Origin: Streptococcus dysgalactiae subsp. dysgalactiae
Lineage (GTDB): Bacteria; Bacillota; Bacilli; Lactobacillales; Streptococcaceae
Direction: 5' to 3'
NCBI RefSeq assembly: GCF_900459225.1
Contig: NZ_UHFH01000003.1
Location: 1,784,001 to 1,848,000 of the forward strand
Length of the DNA stretch: 64,000 bases
The position numbers were made by a program, and so were the translations under genes. Position 1 is the first letter of the stretch; each line of letters begins with the position of its first letter. Positions 38,455 to 48,186 of the stretch are shown one piece after another. The notes beneath the pieces are model-generated. The model was not told the DNA's origin. It ran no database searches and saw nothing but the letters and a program-made list of their open reading frames with translations.

Positions 38455-38952
38455 TTAGTTTACTTTTTCAATCTCAATATCTGCCACTAAATTAAAACTA
38501 GGATTTTTCTTATATTCAGATAAATCTGGAACTACAAAGCCACTTTCTGTAATTGGATAAGACTTCGTCACATAATCCTTTTCAGCTTTATCATAGTAAG
38601 TCACTTGAATTTGTGCATCTTCTGGAATTTTGACAATACGATATTTATCAACAGTAACTGCATATATTGACCACTGAATATACTTAAGAATCGCTTCTTT
38701 ATCCACAACTTCTCCAGGTTTTAAATTAATCTCCATAAATGGAGGGGTTAGAATATAATCGCCTTTATTATTGACCCCCATCATGTTAATCATTAAATGT
38801 GGTCCTGCTGGCTCACGATATTCTTTTCCAACACTTCTGTACTGGTTTCCACTATCTGAGGTTATTGCACTAGCTTCATTACCTACGAGGCTAGCCATCA
38901 ACATAAGACCAGCTAAGCTTGACAATCCTAAAATCTTCACATATTTTTTCAT
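38455..38952 (-). CDS. Secreted staphylokinase-like protein (probable plasminogen activator)
   Basis: The 165-residue product has a lipid-free Sec signal peptide (residues 1-29, cleaved after EASA) and a mature part of about 136 residues, the size of mature staphylokinase. From residue 45 on it aligns without gaps to staphylokinase as I remember it. Shared stretches include VTYYDK, TKS, PITE and GFVVPDLSE, and about half of all positions are identical. Sak residues needed for plasminogen work are kept (Met26 is Met54 here, Trp66 is Trp94). The Sak Lys10-Lys11 processing site is absent. Start is ATG 38952, 9 bases after AAGGAG; a TTG two codons earlier is less likely. Function is inferred from homology. 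Confidence 0.88.
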   Translation of the reverse strand: MKKYVKILGLSSLAGLMLMASLVGNEASAITSDSGNQYRSVGKEYREPAGPHLMINMMGVNNKGDYILTPPFMEINLKPGEVVDKEAILKYIQWSIYAVTVDKYRIVKIPEDAQIQVTYYDKAEKDYVTKSYPITESGFVVPDLSEYKKNPSFNLVADIEIEKVN

Positions 38953-38984
38953 ATGCAACCACTCCTTTTTAAATTTTATAATTC

Positions 38985-39014
38985 ATTATATCATACAACA
39001 TTTATTAAAGTAAA
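38985..39014 (-). promoter_or_regulatory. Promoter of the staphylokinase-like gene
   Basis: On the minus strand TTTACT (39014-39009), 18 bases and TATAAT (38990-38985), about 32 bases before the start codon. Confidence 0.6.
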
Positions 39015-39611
39015 TAGTTTTTTTATTTTTTTGCCATTTGTTAAAAATTTAATAAAAATATAATTTGGTAATTTTGTTTAAAAGGTTCGGTATTTGCAGT
39101 TGATTTTCTCAAAAATAATTGAAATACGAAAATTCAAATCACTAAACCGATTAATGATTAAATATCTTATTTTAAAACCACTTCCTAAATATAGGTAAAC
39201 GTCATTTTTATCGGTTTAGGTAAGCAATCGCCCTTTTAAAACCAATTAAATATTAGAATATACAAGAAATAAATGTGAACAAGATAGTGATTCATGAGGT
39301 ATATGATAAAATGATTTTCAGAAATGATTAATGAATATCTCTGCTAATTTCTCTAAAAACTACTTATATCTTTAAAGATGACACTCAAGCATAGCATTTA
39401 GAAAAATTCTGACAACATTTTTGATGATTCAACTTTTGACTATCGAGAAATGTGTAAGATACTCAGAGAAGTTTAGTTTACGACAATTTAAGTGCAACTC
39501 TATCAAAAACATAGTAAAATAGGTTTAATAATTAAAAAATTTATACTATTTTTCTCCTTAAACTAAGCTATCGTCCAAAATTAATTTTAATTAAAGAAAG
39601 TATCCAATAAA
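39015..39611. other. Long AT-rich gene-free stretch before the asparaginase gene
   Basis: About 600 bases with many stops in all frames. Short stretches around 39350-39500 look as if they could be decayed coding sequence, but I could not match them to a family. No tRNA, insertion sequence or clear inverted repeat was found. The asparaginase promoter is not obvious. Confidence 0.4.
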
Positions 39612-40577
39612 ATGAAAAAAATCCTTGTCCTACACACTGGGGGAACTATCTCCATGCAGGCTGATAATTCTGGGAAAGTAACCCCAAATCAACAGAATCC
39701 TATGACTCAAGTTGGCTTGACAACCCAAGACGTTCACCTTACTGTGGTGGAGTTTTTAAACCTTCCAAGTCCTCACATTACTCCTTATCACATGCTAAGC
39801 ATTTATCATTATATCCAAAAAAAGGCAGAGCATGTAGATGCTGTGGTCATTACCCACGGAACCGATACTTTGGAAGAGACAGCCTATTTCTTAGATACTA
39901 TGGCTTTGCCTGCCGACTTGCCCATTGTCATCACAGGAGCCATGAGATCCTCAAATGAAATTGGGAGTGATGGGATTTACAATTACCTTACTGCCCTTAG
40001 AGTAGCAAGTAGTGACAAAGCTAAAGGTAAGGGCGTCCTAGTGGTTATGAACGATGAAATTCATGCTGCTAAATACGTCACAAAGACCCATACCACTAAC
40101 ATTTCTACCTTTCAAACACCAACTCATGGTCCACTAGGAGTGGTTATGAAAAATGACCTCCTCTTTTTTAAAACTGCCGAACCCCGGGTTCGCTTTGATA
40201 TTCGCAGTATTTCTGGAACGGTTCCTATTATTAAAGCTTATGCGGGAATGGGAGACGGGAGTATTTTAAGCCTCCTCACACCCGATCGCATCCAGGGGTT
40301 AGTTATTGAAGCTTTAGGAGCTGGAAATGTTCCCCCTCTAGCAGTCACTGAAATTAAACGTCTGATTGCTTTAGGTATCCCTGTCGTTCTTGTCTCTCGT
40401 TGCTTCAATGGGATGGCGGAGCCAGTTTATGCTTATCAAGGAGGTGGAGCCATGTTACAAGAGGCTGGCGTCATGTTTGTGAAAGAGTTAAATGCACCTA
40501 AGGCCCGCCTCAAACTCTTAATCGCCCTCAATGCTGGGCTTAGGGGGCAAGCATTAAAAGATTATATTGAAGGCTAA
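39612..40577 (+). CDS. L-asparaginase
   Basis: The 321-residue protein hydrolyses asparagine to aspartate and ammonia. The type I/II asparaginase motifs are present: the N-terminal HTGGTIS with Thr12 in the nucleophile position, and THGTDTLEETAYF with the second threonine and aspartate. No signal peptide is present, so it is a cytoplasmic (type I-like) enzyme. The ribosome site before ATG 39612 is weak (AAAGAAAG). It shares a terminator with the convergent aldo/keto reductase. Confidence 0.93.
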   Translation: MKKILVLHTGGTISMQADNSGKVTPNQQNPMTQVGLTTQDVHLTVVEFLNLPSPHITPYHMLSIYHYIQKKAEHVDAVVITHGTDTLEETAYFLDTMALPADLPIVITGAMRSSNEIGSDGIYNYLTALRVASSDKAKGKGVLVVMNDEIHAAKYVTKTHTTNISTFQTPTHGPLGVVMKNDLLFFKTAEPRVRFDIRSISGTVPIIKAYAGMGDGSILSLLTPDRIQGLVIEALGAGNVPPLAVTEIKRLIALGIPVVLVSRCFNGMAEPVYAYQGGGAMLQEAGVMFVKELNAPKARLKLLIALNAGLRGQALKDYIEG

Positions 40578-40586
40578 CTAGCTATT

Positions 40587-40624
40587 AAAAGAATTCCCAC
40601 TAATGGTTTAGCGGGAATTTTTTT
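40587..40624. terminator. Convergent terminator between asparaginase and aldo/keto reductase genes
   Basis: AATTCCCACTAA and TTAGCGGGAATT pair with one mismatch around a 4-base loop, with A and T runs outside. Confidence 0.85.
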
Positions 40625-40626
40625 CG

Positions 40627-41544
40627 TTAAGGCAAGGCATTCCCTGCACTTCGATAAATAGCATACCAATCTTGACGGCTAAGTGCTATTTGGGTAGCCT
40701 TTGAAATCTTTTTGAGCCTGTCAGGGCTCATGGACCCAACAATAGCTTGCATCTTGGCAGGATGTCTTAAAATCCAAGCAATCACTACGGCTTCCACAGA
40801 AACTTGGTGATGGTCCGCTAAACGAGTAAGGGTTGCATTTAAAGCGACATAATCAGGATGACCTGCGAAAAGACCTTTTCCCAGATCAATTTGGAAAGGC
40901 GACCAAGCTTGTATAGTGGTTTGGTTCAATCGACAATACTCGATAGTCCCATTATCACGGTCTATAGCAGCTTGATTGCGCATGTTCACATTCAACCCTG
41001 CATCAAATAAGGGAGTATGAGCTGGTGATAATTGCAATTGATTGACTGCCAGAGGATCGTCTAAATAGGTTTGTAGCAGTTCCATTTGAAAACGATTTTG
41101 ATTACTAACTCCAAAGTGTTTCACTTTACCAGCTTTTTTAAGTTGGCTGAAGGCTTCTGCCACCTCCTCAGGCTCGACCAAGACATCTGGACGATGAAGA
41201 ACAAGGAAGTCCACGTAATCCGTTCCCAACCTTTCTAAACTTGCATCGACCGATGACAGAATATGCTCTTTAGAAAAATCAAAATAGCCATCACGAATAC
41301 CGCATTTGGTCTGCAAGGTAAACTGATCACGGGATAACCCTAAGGCCTTGGCGGCGTCTCTAAAGCGAACTTCAGATTGGCCACCACCATAAATATCCGC
41401 ATGGTCAATAAAGGTCATACCCGTATCCACTGCCGTTTTTAAGACCTCTTTAGCAGAGGTGAGGTCTAAAGCTGCTAGACGCATACAGCCAAGTGCAATA
41501 CGCGAGCCTTGACAGTCCGTTTGACCAATTTTCTGTAACTCCAT
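40627..41544 (-). CDS. Aldo/keto reductase
   Basis: The 305-residue TIM-barrel NADPH-dependent reductase has the catalytic Asp-Tyr pair in FIDHADIYGGGQSE, lysine in LQTKCGIRDG and histidine in DFLVLHRPD. The signature GSMSPDRLKKI near the C terminus belongs to the YdhF-like subgroup. Substrate unknown. ATG 41544 has GGAG 7 bases upstream, and the frame continues 10 codons further without support. It is a single gene. Confidence 0.9.
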   Translation of the reverse strand: MELQKIGQTDCQGSRIALGCMRLAALDLTSAKEVLKTAVDTGMTFIDHADIYGGGQSEVRFRDAAKALGLSRDQFTLQTKCGIRDGYFDFSKEHILSSVDASLERLGTDYVDFLVLHRPDVLVEPEEVAEAFSQLKKAGKVKHFGVSNQNRFQMELLQTYLDDPLAVNQLQLSPAHTPLFDAGLNVNMRNQAAIDRDNGTIEYCRLNQTTIQAWSPFQIDLGKGLFAGHPDYVALNATLTRLADHHQVSVEAVVIAWILRHPAKMQAIVGSMSPDRLKKISKATQIALSRQDWYAIYRSAGNALP

Positions 41545-41741
41545 TTGATGTCTCCTTCGTCCCATGATGCTCATATTATATCAAATAGAGATAGACTTAG
41601 CTCTTTCCAACTCTATTAGTGAGATAGCATGTGCCGTAGCGCAGCTATTCTTCAAAAAAACATTTCTCATTAGTTACTTCAACTCACACTTTTGGAAAAG
41701 GTAAAGGTGAATAGCCCTAAATAATCAATGCTCCCCTGTTC

Positions 41742-43757
41742 TTAATCAAAGTCTGCAGTCGTATCAAGATAATTCAGCACCATCTGCCATTCTTTCTGTT
41801 GCTCCCAGTGAGGCTCTGAGGTAATCATCGTCGCTACTTTGCGAGCTTCTTCCAGAATCGCGTAGTCCTCTACAATATCTGCGGTTTTAAATTCGGGAAG
41901 ACCTGATTGGCGGGTTCCAAATATTTCGCCAGCGCCCCTCATTTTGAGATCTGCCTCAGCAAGAACAAAACCATCATTGGTTGTTGTCATAATGGTCATG
42001 CGTTCTTTACCTGATTCCGTTTTAGGATTAGCTACTAGAATCGCATAGGACTGCTTGTAACCACGTCCGACACGGCCACGAAGCTGATGCAGTTGACTAA
42101 GTCCAAAACGATCCGCATCCATGATGACCATGATACTAGCATTGGGAACATTGACACCAACTTCGATGACTGTTGTTGATACCAAGAGATCAATCTCTTG
42201 AGCCTTGAAAGCCTGCATAATGGCTTCTTTTTCGTCTGCCTTCATCTTACCATGCATAAGGGCTATACGGGCTGATGCTTTAAAATAAGCTTTTAATTCA
42301 ACCTCCAAAGCCACAGCATTTTTAAGGTCCAAAGCTTCAGATTCCTCAATCAAAGGCGAAATCACATAGGCTTGTGCCCCTTGCTCCAGTTCCGTTTTCA
42401 TCCAAGCCAAAACGGTGTCCAATTGTTGGTGCTTAACCCAGCGAGTGACAATAGGTTTTCGACCAGCTGGTAACTCATCAATAATAGAAACATCCATTTC
42501 TCCATAAGCTGTAATAGCTAGTGTCCTTGGAATAGGGGTTGCCGTCATCATGAGCACATCTGGATTATCACCTTTTTCGCGGAAAATACGGCGTTGTTTC
42601 ACTCCAAATCGGTGTTGCTCATCTGTGATAACAAGCCCTAATTTGTGATATTGAACGGCATCTTGAATGAGCGCGTGGGTCCCCACAATCATATCCACAG
42701 ACCCATCTGCAATGGCTGCTAAAGTCGTCCGTTTTTCAGGAGCCTTCATACCTGATGTCAGAATGGCAATAGAGAGGTTCGGAAAAAGTTTGATTAGACT
42801 ATCATGATGCTGCTCAGCCAAAATTTCTGTTGGCACCATTAGTGCCGATTGAAGCCCTGCTGTATAAGCAGCATACATGGCAAGACTAGCAATAACTGTT
42901 TTCCCAGAACCAACATCCCCTTGCAACAGCCGATTCATATGGGCACCTGAACGCATATCCCTCAAAATTTCCTGTAAACTACGTTCCTGCGCTTGAGTTA
43001 AAGGAAATGGCAGAGCAGCAATTTGATGATTTATTTTTTCCTGATCAAGTGCGATGGCTAATCCACTGTCTTCTGACCTATTGGCTTGTTTCAAGACCTG
43101 CAGTCGCAGTTGAAAATAAAGGAGTTCTTCGAACTTAATGCGCCTCAACGCCTGCTTATAGTCAGTCAAGGTTTTAGGAAAATGCATGGCATAAACAGCC
43201 GCTTGTCTGGGCATTAACCGATATTTTTCAAGGAGACGATTTGGAATATTCTCTTTCAATTCGTCTAAAGCACCACTATCAAAAGCCGCTTTAATGGCTT
43301 TAATGAGTGCTGCTTGACTGACTCCCTGAGCTACATGATAAACTGGTTGCAAGTCCTCCTCCACAGTCATCAGCAATTTCATACCTGTTAGAGCTGTTTT
43401 TTTCTGGTCCCATTTTCCAAAAACAGCAACTTCATTGCCCAGCGTTAATTTATCCTGTAAATAGGGTTGGTTGAAAAAACTGACCCCTATCACTACCTCT
43501 CCTTGTTTGATTTTAAAGGTCAGCCGGTTTCGTTTGAACCCGTAATATTGCACATTCGGCGGGGTCACAAGGGTTCCTGTGATAACGGATTTTTCACCAT
43601 CTAACAGCTCTAACACCGACTTGCTCTTAAAATCTTCATAACGAAAAGGATAGTAGAGCAAAAGGTCTTCTATCTGATAAATACCTAATTTTTGAAATTT
43701 TTCTGCTGACTTGGGTCCTAGACCTTTTAAGTGAGCAATCGGAGCTGTTAATAACAT
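41742..43757 (-). CDS. recG: ATP-dependent DNA helicase RecG
   Basis: RecG reverses stalled forks and migrates branched DNA. The 671-residue protein has the N-terminal wedge (OB) domain, helicase motif [16 protein letters not shown], motif [11 protein letters not shown], motif [15 protein letters not shown], and the C-terminal motifs [14 protein letters not shown] and [11 protein letters not shown] with the TRG-type tail ([10 protein letters not shown]). I start at ATG 43757 after GAAGGG. Confidence 0.96.
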   Translation of the reverse strand: MLLTAPIAHLKGLGPKSAEKFQKLGIYQIEDLLLYYPFRYEDFKSKSVLELLDGEKSVITGTLVTPPNVQYYGFKRNRLTFKIKQGEVVIGVSFFNQPYLQDKLTLGNEVAVFGKWDQKKTALTGMKLLMTVEEDLQPVYHVAQGVSQAALIKAIKAAFDSGALDELKENIPNRLLEKYRLMPRQAAVYAMHFPKTLTDYKQALRRIKFEELLYFQLRLQVLKQANRSEDSGLAIALDQEKINHQIAALPFPLTQAQERSLQEILRDMRSGAHMNRLLQGDVGSGKTVIASLAMYAAYTAGLQSALMVPTEILAEQHHDSLIKLFPNLSIAILTSGMKAPEKRTTLAAIADGSVDMIVGTHALIQDAVQYHKLGLVITDEQHRFGVKQRRIFREKGDNPDVLMMTATPIPRTLAITAYGEMDVSIIDELPAGRKPIVTRWVKHQQLDTVLAWMKTELEQGAQAYVISPLIEESEALDLKNAVALEVELKAYFKASARIALMHGKMKADEKEAIMQAFKAQEIDLLVSTTVIEVGVNVPNASIMVIMDADRFGLSQLHQLRGRVGRGYKQSYAILVANPKTESGKERMTIMTTTNDGFVLAEADLKMRGAGEIFGTRQSGLPEFKTADIVEDYAILEEARKVATMITSEPHWEQQKEWQMVLNYLDTTADFD

Positions 43758-43774
43758 TTTTCTTCCCTTCACAA

Positions 43775-43803
43775 AAACTCTTGTATCTATTATACAAGAG
43801 TTT
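43775..43803 (-). terminator. Hairpin at the end of the sia operon, with a -10-like core
   Basis: A perfect 12-bp stem (AAACTCTTGTAT/ATACAAGAGTTT) with a 5-base loop is followed on the minus strand by TTTTTG. It terminates the haem operon about 55 bases after siaH, and the loop side reads TATAAT, which might serve recG. Confidence 0.7.
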
Positions 43804-43857
43804 CAACTTATTTTCAGATAAAAGCCTCTTGACCATTCAAGAAGTTTTTACCTCTGC

Positions 43858-45333
43858 TCAAGGGGTTAGTTGATAAATGCTGTCACAGACCAGACTCAAA
43901 AGTTCTTCATCATGTGATATCACAATAACCACCTTGTTTTGGCTTTTTAGTTCTTTAAGAAGCTTAGCCAGGGCGTGCATCTGCAACACATCAAGTCCAC
44001 TACTTGGCTCATCAAAGATAAAAATCTCTTTATCGGACAACAGACTAGCTGCAATCATAACCCGTTGTTGCTCGCCCCCTGATAGACTGGCAGGGTGACG
44101 ATCAACCAAATGAGTTAAGGCTAATTGTTCAAGCACTGCTTCCGTCATAGGATGCTTGTCATGCCCTAGGTTGACTTCTTTCAAAACAGACTCCGCAAAC
44201 AATTGTAGACTGACATCTTGTAAGACAAGACTTGTTTTGGCTAATCGTTCTTTAGCTGTCAGCACTTGATGCTGAAAACTGATTTGAGCATTTGGATCTT
44301 CCAAAACACCTGACAAGTAAGCAACTAACTGGGACTTCCCTAAACCATTTGGTCCAATAATACCTGAAATTTTCCCTGCTGCAAAACTAAGCTTATCAAT
44401 CTGTCGGAGGCGTTTAGAGCCAGCTCGGACAGTTAAATTGTGAATACAAAGGTCATCCTTGTCGCTATAGTGCTGACTTCTGCTTTTTCCTATTAGAATA
44501 GGAATGACATCAGAGAGGTCCAAACTGCGCAAGCCCATGGCTTGACGATCTGGATCGGACAGGGCCAGTAACTCCTCCCTTGTCAGTGTTTTGGTCAAAC
44601 GGCCTTGACTAAAATAGAAATAAGCATCGACCAGATCCGTCAAGTAATGCAAGCGGTGTTCTGCTACAATGATGGTCTTTCCGGCTGCCTTTAATTGACA
44701 CAGGTAGGTTTTGACAGCTTCTATACCTGCTTGGTCCAAGTTGGCAGTTGGCTCGTCAAACACTATAATCTCTGTACCTTGCATGATGGCGGTAGCAATA
44801 GCAACCCGTTGCTTTTGACCGCCAGAGAGGTGAAACATATCGCGAGTTAACACGTCTTGAACGTCAAAATCTTGAGCCAAAGTCTTCAAACGTTCCATGA
44901 TCAGATTGGGATCAAGCCCTTGATTTTCACACGGAAAGACCAATTCGTGCTGAACTTCGCGATAGAAAAATTGGCTAGCAGGATTTTGAAAAACGGAGGC
45001 CACAGACCGGGAAAATATTTCAACACTGTCTCTGCCTGCTTGGCAATCAGCAACCTTTAAACTGCCCTGCAATGCTCCAGTATAATAATCAGGAATTAGG
45101 CCGTTAAGTAATTTCAAAAACGTGGATTTCCCAGAGCCTGACTGACCACAAAGAACAATCAACTGACCAGCAGTCACCTCCTGATGACTCACTTGACAGG
45201 CTACCTTGTCACTTTGTTGGTAAGCGAACTTCAGATTTTTAGCTGTTATTATTGGAAGACCATGATGGTGATGGTGACGATAATCCAAAATTTTACCCCC
45301 CAATCCTGCCATGTTAGGCGTGAGATAAAGCAT
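43858..45333 (-). CDS. siaH: SiaH: ECF transporter ATPase with two fused ABC cassettes
   Basis: The 491-residue protein has two complete ATPase domains: Walker A CGQSGSGKST and signature LSGGQKQRVAIA in the first, GPNGLGKSQ and LSGGEQQRVMIA in the second. It powers the ECF-type importer with SiaG and SiaF; SiaFGH was reported to import haem in S. pyogenes. The ATG at 45333 has AAAGGTG 9 bases upstream, so the gene overlaps siaG by 85 bases, an unusually long overlap. Because of this, residues 19-24 read RHHHHH. A downstream ATG (45312) is the alternative. It is the last gene of the operon. Confidence 0.9.
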   Translation of the reverse strand: MLYLTPNMAGLGGKILDYRHHHHHGLPIITAKNLKFAYQQSDKVACQVSHQEVTAGQLIVLCGQSGSGKSTFLKLLNGLIPDYYTGALQGSLKVADCQAGRDSVEIFSRSVASVFQNPASQFFYREVQHELVFPCENQGLDPNLIMERLKTLAQDFDVQDVLTRDMFHLSGGQKQRVAIATAIMQGTEIIVFDEPTANLDQAGIEAVKTYLCQLKAAGKTIIVAEHRLHYLTDLVDAYFYFSQGRLTKTLTREELLALSDPDRQAMGLRSLDLSDVIPILIGKSRSQHYSDKDDLCIHNLTVRAGSKRLRQIDKLSFAAGKISGIIGPNGLGKSQLVAYLSGVLEDPNAQISFQHQVLTAKERLAKTSLVLQDVSLQLFAESVLKEVNLGHDKHPMTEAVLEQLALTHLVDRHPASLSGGEQQRVMIAASLLSDKEIFIFDEPSSGLDVLQMHALAKLLKELKSQNKVVIVISHDEELLSLVCDSIYQLTP

Positions 45334-45929
45334 TCGCTAGCACCTTTTTTGACCGCCAATCCTTTGGTTAAACTGGCTATCGTAAGGTCTTGGCTACTCC
45401 TTAGTAAAGATAACAGTAATGGCACCAACACATACTCCAAATAGTGCCTTGGTTTAGTCAACACTGCCCATTTATCCAAAAAAATTCCTCTAATTTTTAA
45501 GGATTGATGAATCACGCGTGTTTCTTGTTTGATGATGGGCAAAAAACGAAACATAACAGCAAAGGTCAATAACCAAACCTCAGGAAGACGCCATTTGCGT
45601 AAGCCGTGTACCAGCTCATAAATCGTTGTCGTCTTAATCACAATCAAAGCTGCCAGCAGAGAGGGGTAAATCAACTTCCCCACAACGGGCAAAAAACTTA
45701 ATAAATGGTAAAAATAGGATGGTAAAGCTGATAATGGTGCAAGAGATAAAGCAAGCAGTGAGAGGTAAATGAGCCCCATTTTGAGAGATAAGACTCTTTG
45801 GCCCAAGCCATATAAAAGAGCTAATAAACCTGCTACTACCATTAGTTCCAGCCAACCTTCGATACGAAAAAAGAAGCAAACATTGGCTAATACTAACAAC
45901 AATAACTTTGTACGGATGTCAAGCCTCAT
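45249..45929 (-). CDS. siaG: SiaG: ECF transporter transmembrane subunit (EcfT)
   Basis: A 226-residue membrane protein with about five helices in the first 120 residues and the EcfT coupling region RVIHQSLKIRGIFL. It joins the ATPase (SiaH) to the substrate-binding subunit SiaF. ATG 45929 overlaps the siaF stop by 4 bases. The longer frame to 46025 has no support. Confidence 0.9.
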   Translation of the reverse strand: MRLDIRTKLLLLVLANVCFFFRIEGWLELMVVAGLLALLYGLGQRVLSLKMGLIYLSLLALSLAPLSALPSYFYHLLSFLPVVGKLIYPSLLAALIVIKTTTIYELVHGLRKWRLPEVWLLTFAVMFRFLPIIKQETRVIHQSLKIRGIFLDKWAVLTKPRHYLEYVLVPLLLSLLRSSQDLTIASLTKGLAVKKGASECFISRLTWQDWGVKFWIIVTITIMVFQ

Positions 45930-46519
45930 GATAACAATCCTGATTTCATAAAGTGTTTTCGCAACAAATAATGGGCAAAAGCTGACCCAAGTAACGCTCC
46001 CACGAGAACTGTCCCTACGAACCAAGTGACATGCCCAAAGCTAAAGTCGTACATGACACGATTGATATAGGTCATGTCCTTACCACGCGCCAACAAGCTT
46101 TCCACGTAAGCATCTTTCAGCAACCACATTAACAGAATAGGACCGCTATTAACAAAGGCGAATACAAGGTAGGACAAATTGTTAAGGACTTTGGATTTGT
46201 ATTTTCCTAGAGATGCGATGACATCTGCTAAGAAACCAAAGATGATACTAGGGAACATGGCCGCAAAAAAATGGCCACTGAGAAAGAAAAAACCGCCCAT
46301 CACAAGTCCCAATAGGGTTACTGGACCAAATTTTTGTAATTTAACAATTAGGAGGAAATAAACTGTCCCTCCCAGTAGAGCTGCAAATGCCGGGGCGTAT
46401 AACATGTTTCCCGAACGGTCAAAAAAGAGACCAATCAAGGTGCCTAGGCCGACACAAATAAAGTAGAGAGCGGCAAAAGCGCCCGTTGTCATAATATCTT
46501 TAATGGTTAATTGTTTCAT
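45926..46519 (-). CDS. siaF: SiaF: ECF transporter substrate-binding (S) subunit, MptD-like
   Basis: A 197-residue hydrophobic protein with six predicted helices (TGAFAALYFICVGLGTLIGLFF, PAFAALLGGTVYFLLI, further glycine-rich segments). It matches the MptD-type S components of ECF transporters. Its start overlaps the stop of siaE by 4 bases. In the Sia operon it should define the cargo, haem in S. pyogenes. Confidence 0.88.
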   Translation of the reverse strand: MKQLTIKDIMTTGAFAALYFICVGLGTLIGLFFDRSGNMLYAPAFAALLGGTVYFLLIVKLQKFGPVTLLGLVMGGFFFLSGHFFAAMFPSIIFGFLADVIASLGKYKSKVLNNLSYLVFAFVNSGPILLMWLLKDAYVESLLARGKDMTYINRVMYDFSFGHVTWFVGTVLVGALLGSAFAHYLLRKHFMKSGLLS

Positions 46520-48186
46520 CGTTCTTTCACCTCTGTTAGGGTACCGTTTTTCATGTCGTATAATTGATCAACACAAGCCAAGGTTGAAGACCTGTGCGAA
46601 ATCAAAAAGACCATTCCTTGACAATGTTTCTTGATTAAATCAATGAATATAGCTTCATTTAGAGAATCTAGATGAGAGGTTGGTTCATCAAAAATATAAC
46701 AGCTGGCATGTTTCAAGAGGGCTCGCATCAATTCTAGTCGCTGACCTTCACCAGCTGAGAAATCTGTCGTACTCGTGATCACCGTGTCCAAGCCCTGCTC
46801 ACAAGCCAGAAGACGTTCTTTCATACCACAAACCTCAGCCAGATCCCAAATCTCCTCATCTGAAATAGCTGCTTGACCAAAGGTCAAATTTTCACGAATC
46901 GTCTGTTGGAATAGCTGCGCGGTTTGGGGAACGTAGGCAATATTAGTCTGCAATTTAGCTGCACTCAGCAACCGACTGTCTACATCACATAGAAAAATAT
47001 TTCCAGCCTCCCAATTATACCATTTCATGATGAGTTTCACCAAGGTGGACTTTCCAGATCCAGACTCTCCTTGAATGCCGATAATACCTTTTCCCGAAAA
47101 AGCAACCGATAAGTGCTTAAAAATCCGTTCTTGACGCTGAGGGTAGGCGAAACTAACATCTTCAAAGGCAATTTGAGTTATCTCTGCTACTTCCTCTGTC
47201 CCCTCATCCACCACAACCATTTGATCTAAAAGCCCAAAAATGTTTCTAGCTGCATTCATGGCTCGCTTAAATCCTAAAGGTAAGCGGCCTAATTCTAAAA
47301 AAGGCGCGAAAGAAGCCGTAAAAGCTACAAAAGATAGTAACCCACTCTCAAAGGACAAGTCTCCTTGGCGGATTCCCTCAAACACTAAATAGGCAAAACT
47401 TAAAATGGTGAGCCCAAGCCAGAAAAAGGTTAAAGCCATCTGTAAGAATTGTGCCTGCGCTACCTTACGATCAAGGGCATTGACCAGCTTACTCTTTTCA
47501 GTTAATTGGGCAAACTGCTCTTCCAATACTTGGAACTGTAACAGGTCTTTGACCGCCCGTAAACTTTCCAAGAAATAAGAAAGATAAGCCTTTCGTCCTT
47601 CATTTTGGTTTGCCAACAGAAGCTGTAATAGCTTAGCAAAATAAATTGGAATAAAAATAGCCAGACAGGCATAAGTCAACATCGCTAAGATGGCTAGTTT
47701 CCAACTCATCTGCCAAAAAAAGAAAAACATCAGGCCTGCTGATACTAAAGCTGTGCAAACAGGAGCAATAGTATGAGCAAAGAAGACTTCCAAGGCCTCA
47801 ATATCTTCCCCAATCATTTTAAGCAGATGCCCACTATCTTGGTGATCTAGATGAGCCGGAGATAAGGCTCGTAATTTCTTGAAAATCATATTCCGAAAAG
47901 CAGCCAGGCTATGAAAGGCAACAAAATGACCAAAATAATGTTCCCCGTATCGGGCTAATCCTCGTAAAATAGCCAAACTAAGCAAAAGGTGTAAAAATCC
48001 TATAGGGATTGGCTGTTGCCTAATAGCTAACAACCCTAAATAAGCCAGTCCTGTTGGAATACTAACAGTAATGATAAAACCCATAACAGCAAATATTACC
48101 GCCAAGGCAATCCAAGGAAGTAGAGCCTTCATCAGACGTAACAAACGTCCAACCAAGGTCATAGTAGATGGTGCCTGTTTAGCCAT
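46516..48186 (-). CDS. siaE: SiaE: ABC transporter with fused membrane and ATPase domains
   Basis: A 556-residue protein with six helices (residues 1-300) and a C-terminal ATPase. Walker A is GESGSGKSTLVK and Walker B IFDEPTSHLD, but the signature reads TDFSAGEGQRLE instead of LSGGQ. Together with SiaD it resembles the CydC/CydD heterodimer type. Direction of transport is not known. ATG 48186 has GGAGG 9 bases ahead and overlaps the siaD stop by 8 bases. Confidence 0.88.
   Translation of the reverse strand: MAKQAPSTMTLVGRLLRLMKALLPWIALAVIFAVMGFIITVSIPTGLAYLGLLAIRQQPIPIGFLHLLLSLAILRGLARYGEHYFGHFVAFHSLAAFRNMIFKKLRALSPAHLDHQDSGHLLKMIGEDIEALEVFFAHTIAPVCTALVSAGLMFFFFWQMSWKLAILAMLTYACLAIFIPIYFAKLLQLLLANQNEGRKAYLSYFLESLRAVKDLLQFQVLEEQFAQLTEKSKLVNALDRKVAQAQFLQMALTFFWLGLTILSFAYLVFEGIRQGDLSFESGLLSFVAFTASFAPFLELGRLPLGFKRAMNAARNIFGLLDQMVVVDEGTEEVAEITQIAFEDVSFAYPQRQERIFKHLSVAFSGKGIIGIQGESGSGKSTLVKLIMKWYNWEAGNIFLCDVDSRLLSAAKLQTNIAYVPQTAQLFQQTIRENLTFGQAAISDEEIWDLAEVCGMKERLLACEQGLDTVITSTTDFSAGEGQRLELMRALLKHASCYIFDEPTSHLDSLNEAIFIDLIKKHCQGMVFLISHRSSTLACVDQLYDMKNGTLTEVKER

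Noticed and set aside
38953..38958. TTG two codons upstream as the start of the staphylokinase-like gene
   Set aside because: The AAGGAG site is optimally spaced for the ATG at 38952 and would be only 3 bases from the TTG.
39350..39500. Remnant transposase or other decayed gene in the AT-rich spacer
   Set aside because: Short readable stretches exist but none matches a family and no terminal repeats were found.
45262..45279. Five-histidine run as a cloning tag or vector contamination
   Set aside because: It lies in normal chromosomal context and comes from the second reading frame of the siaG end.
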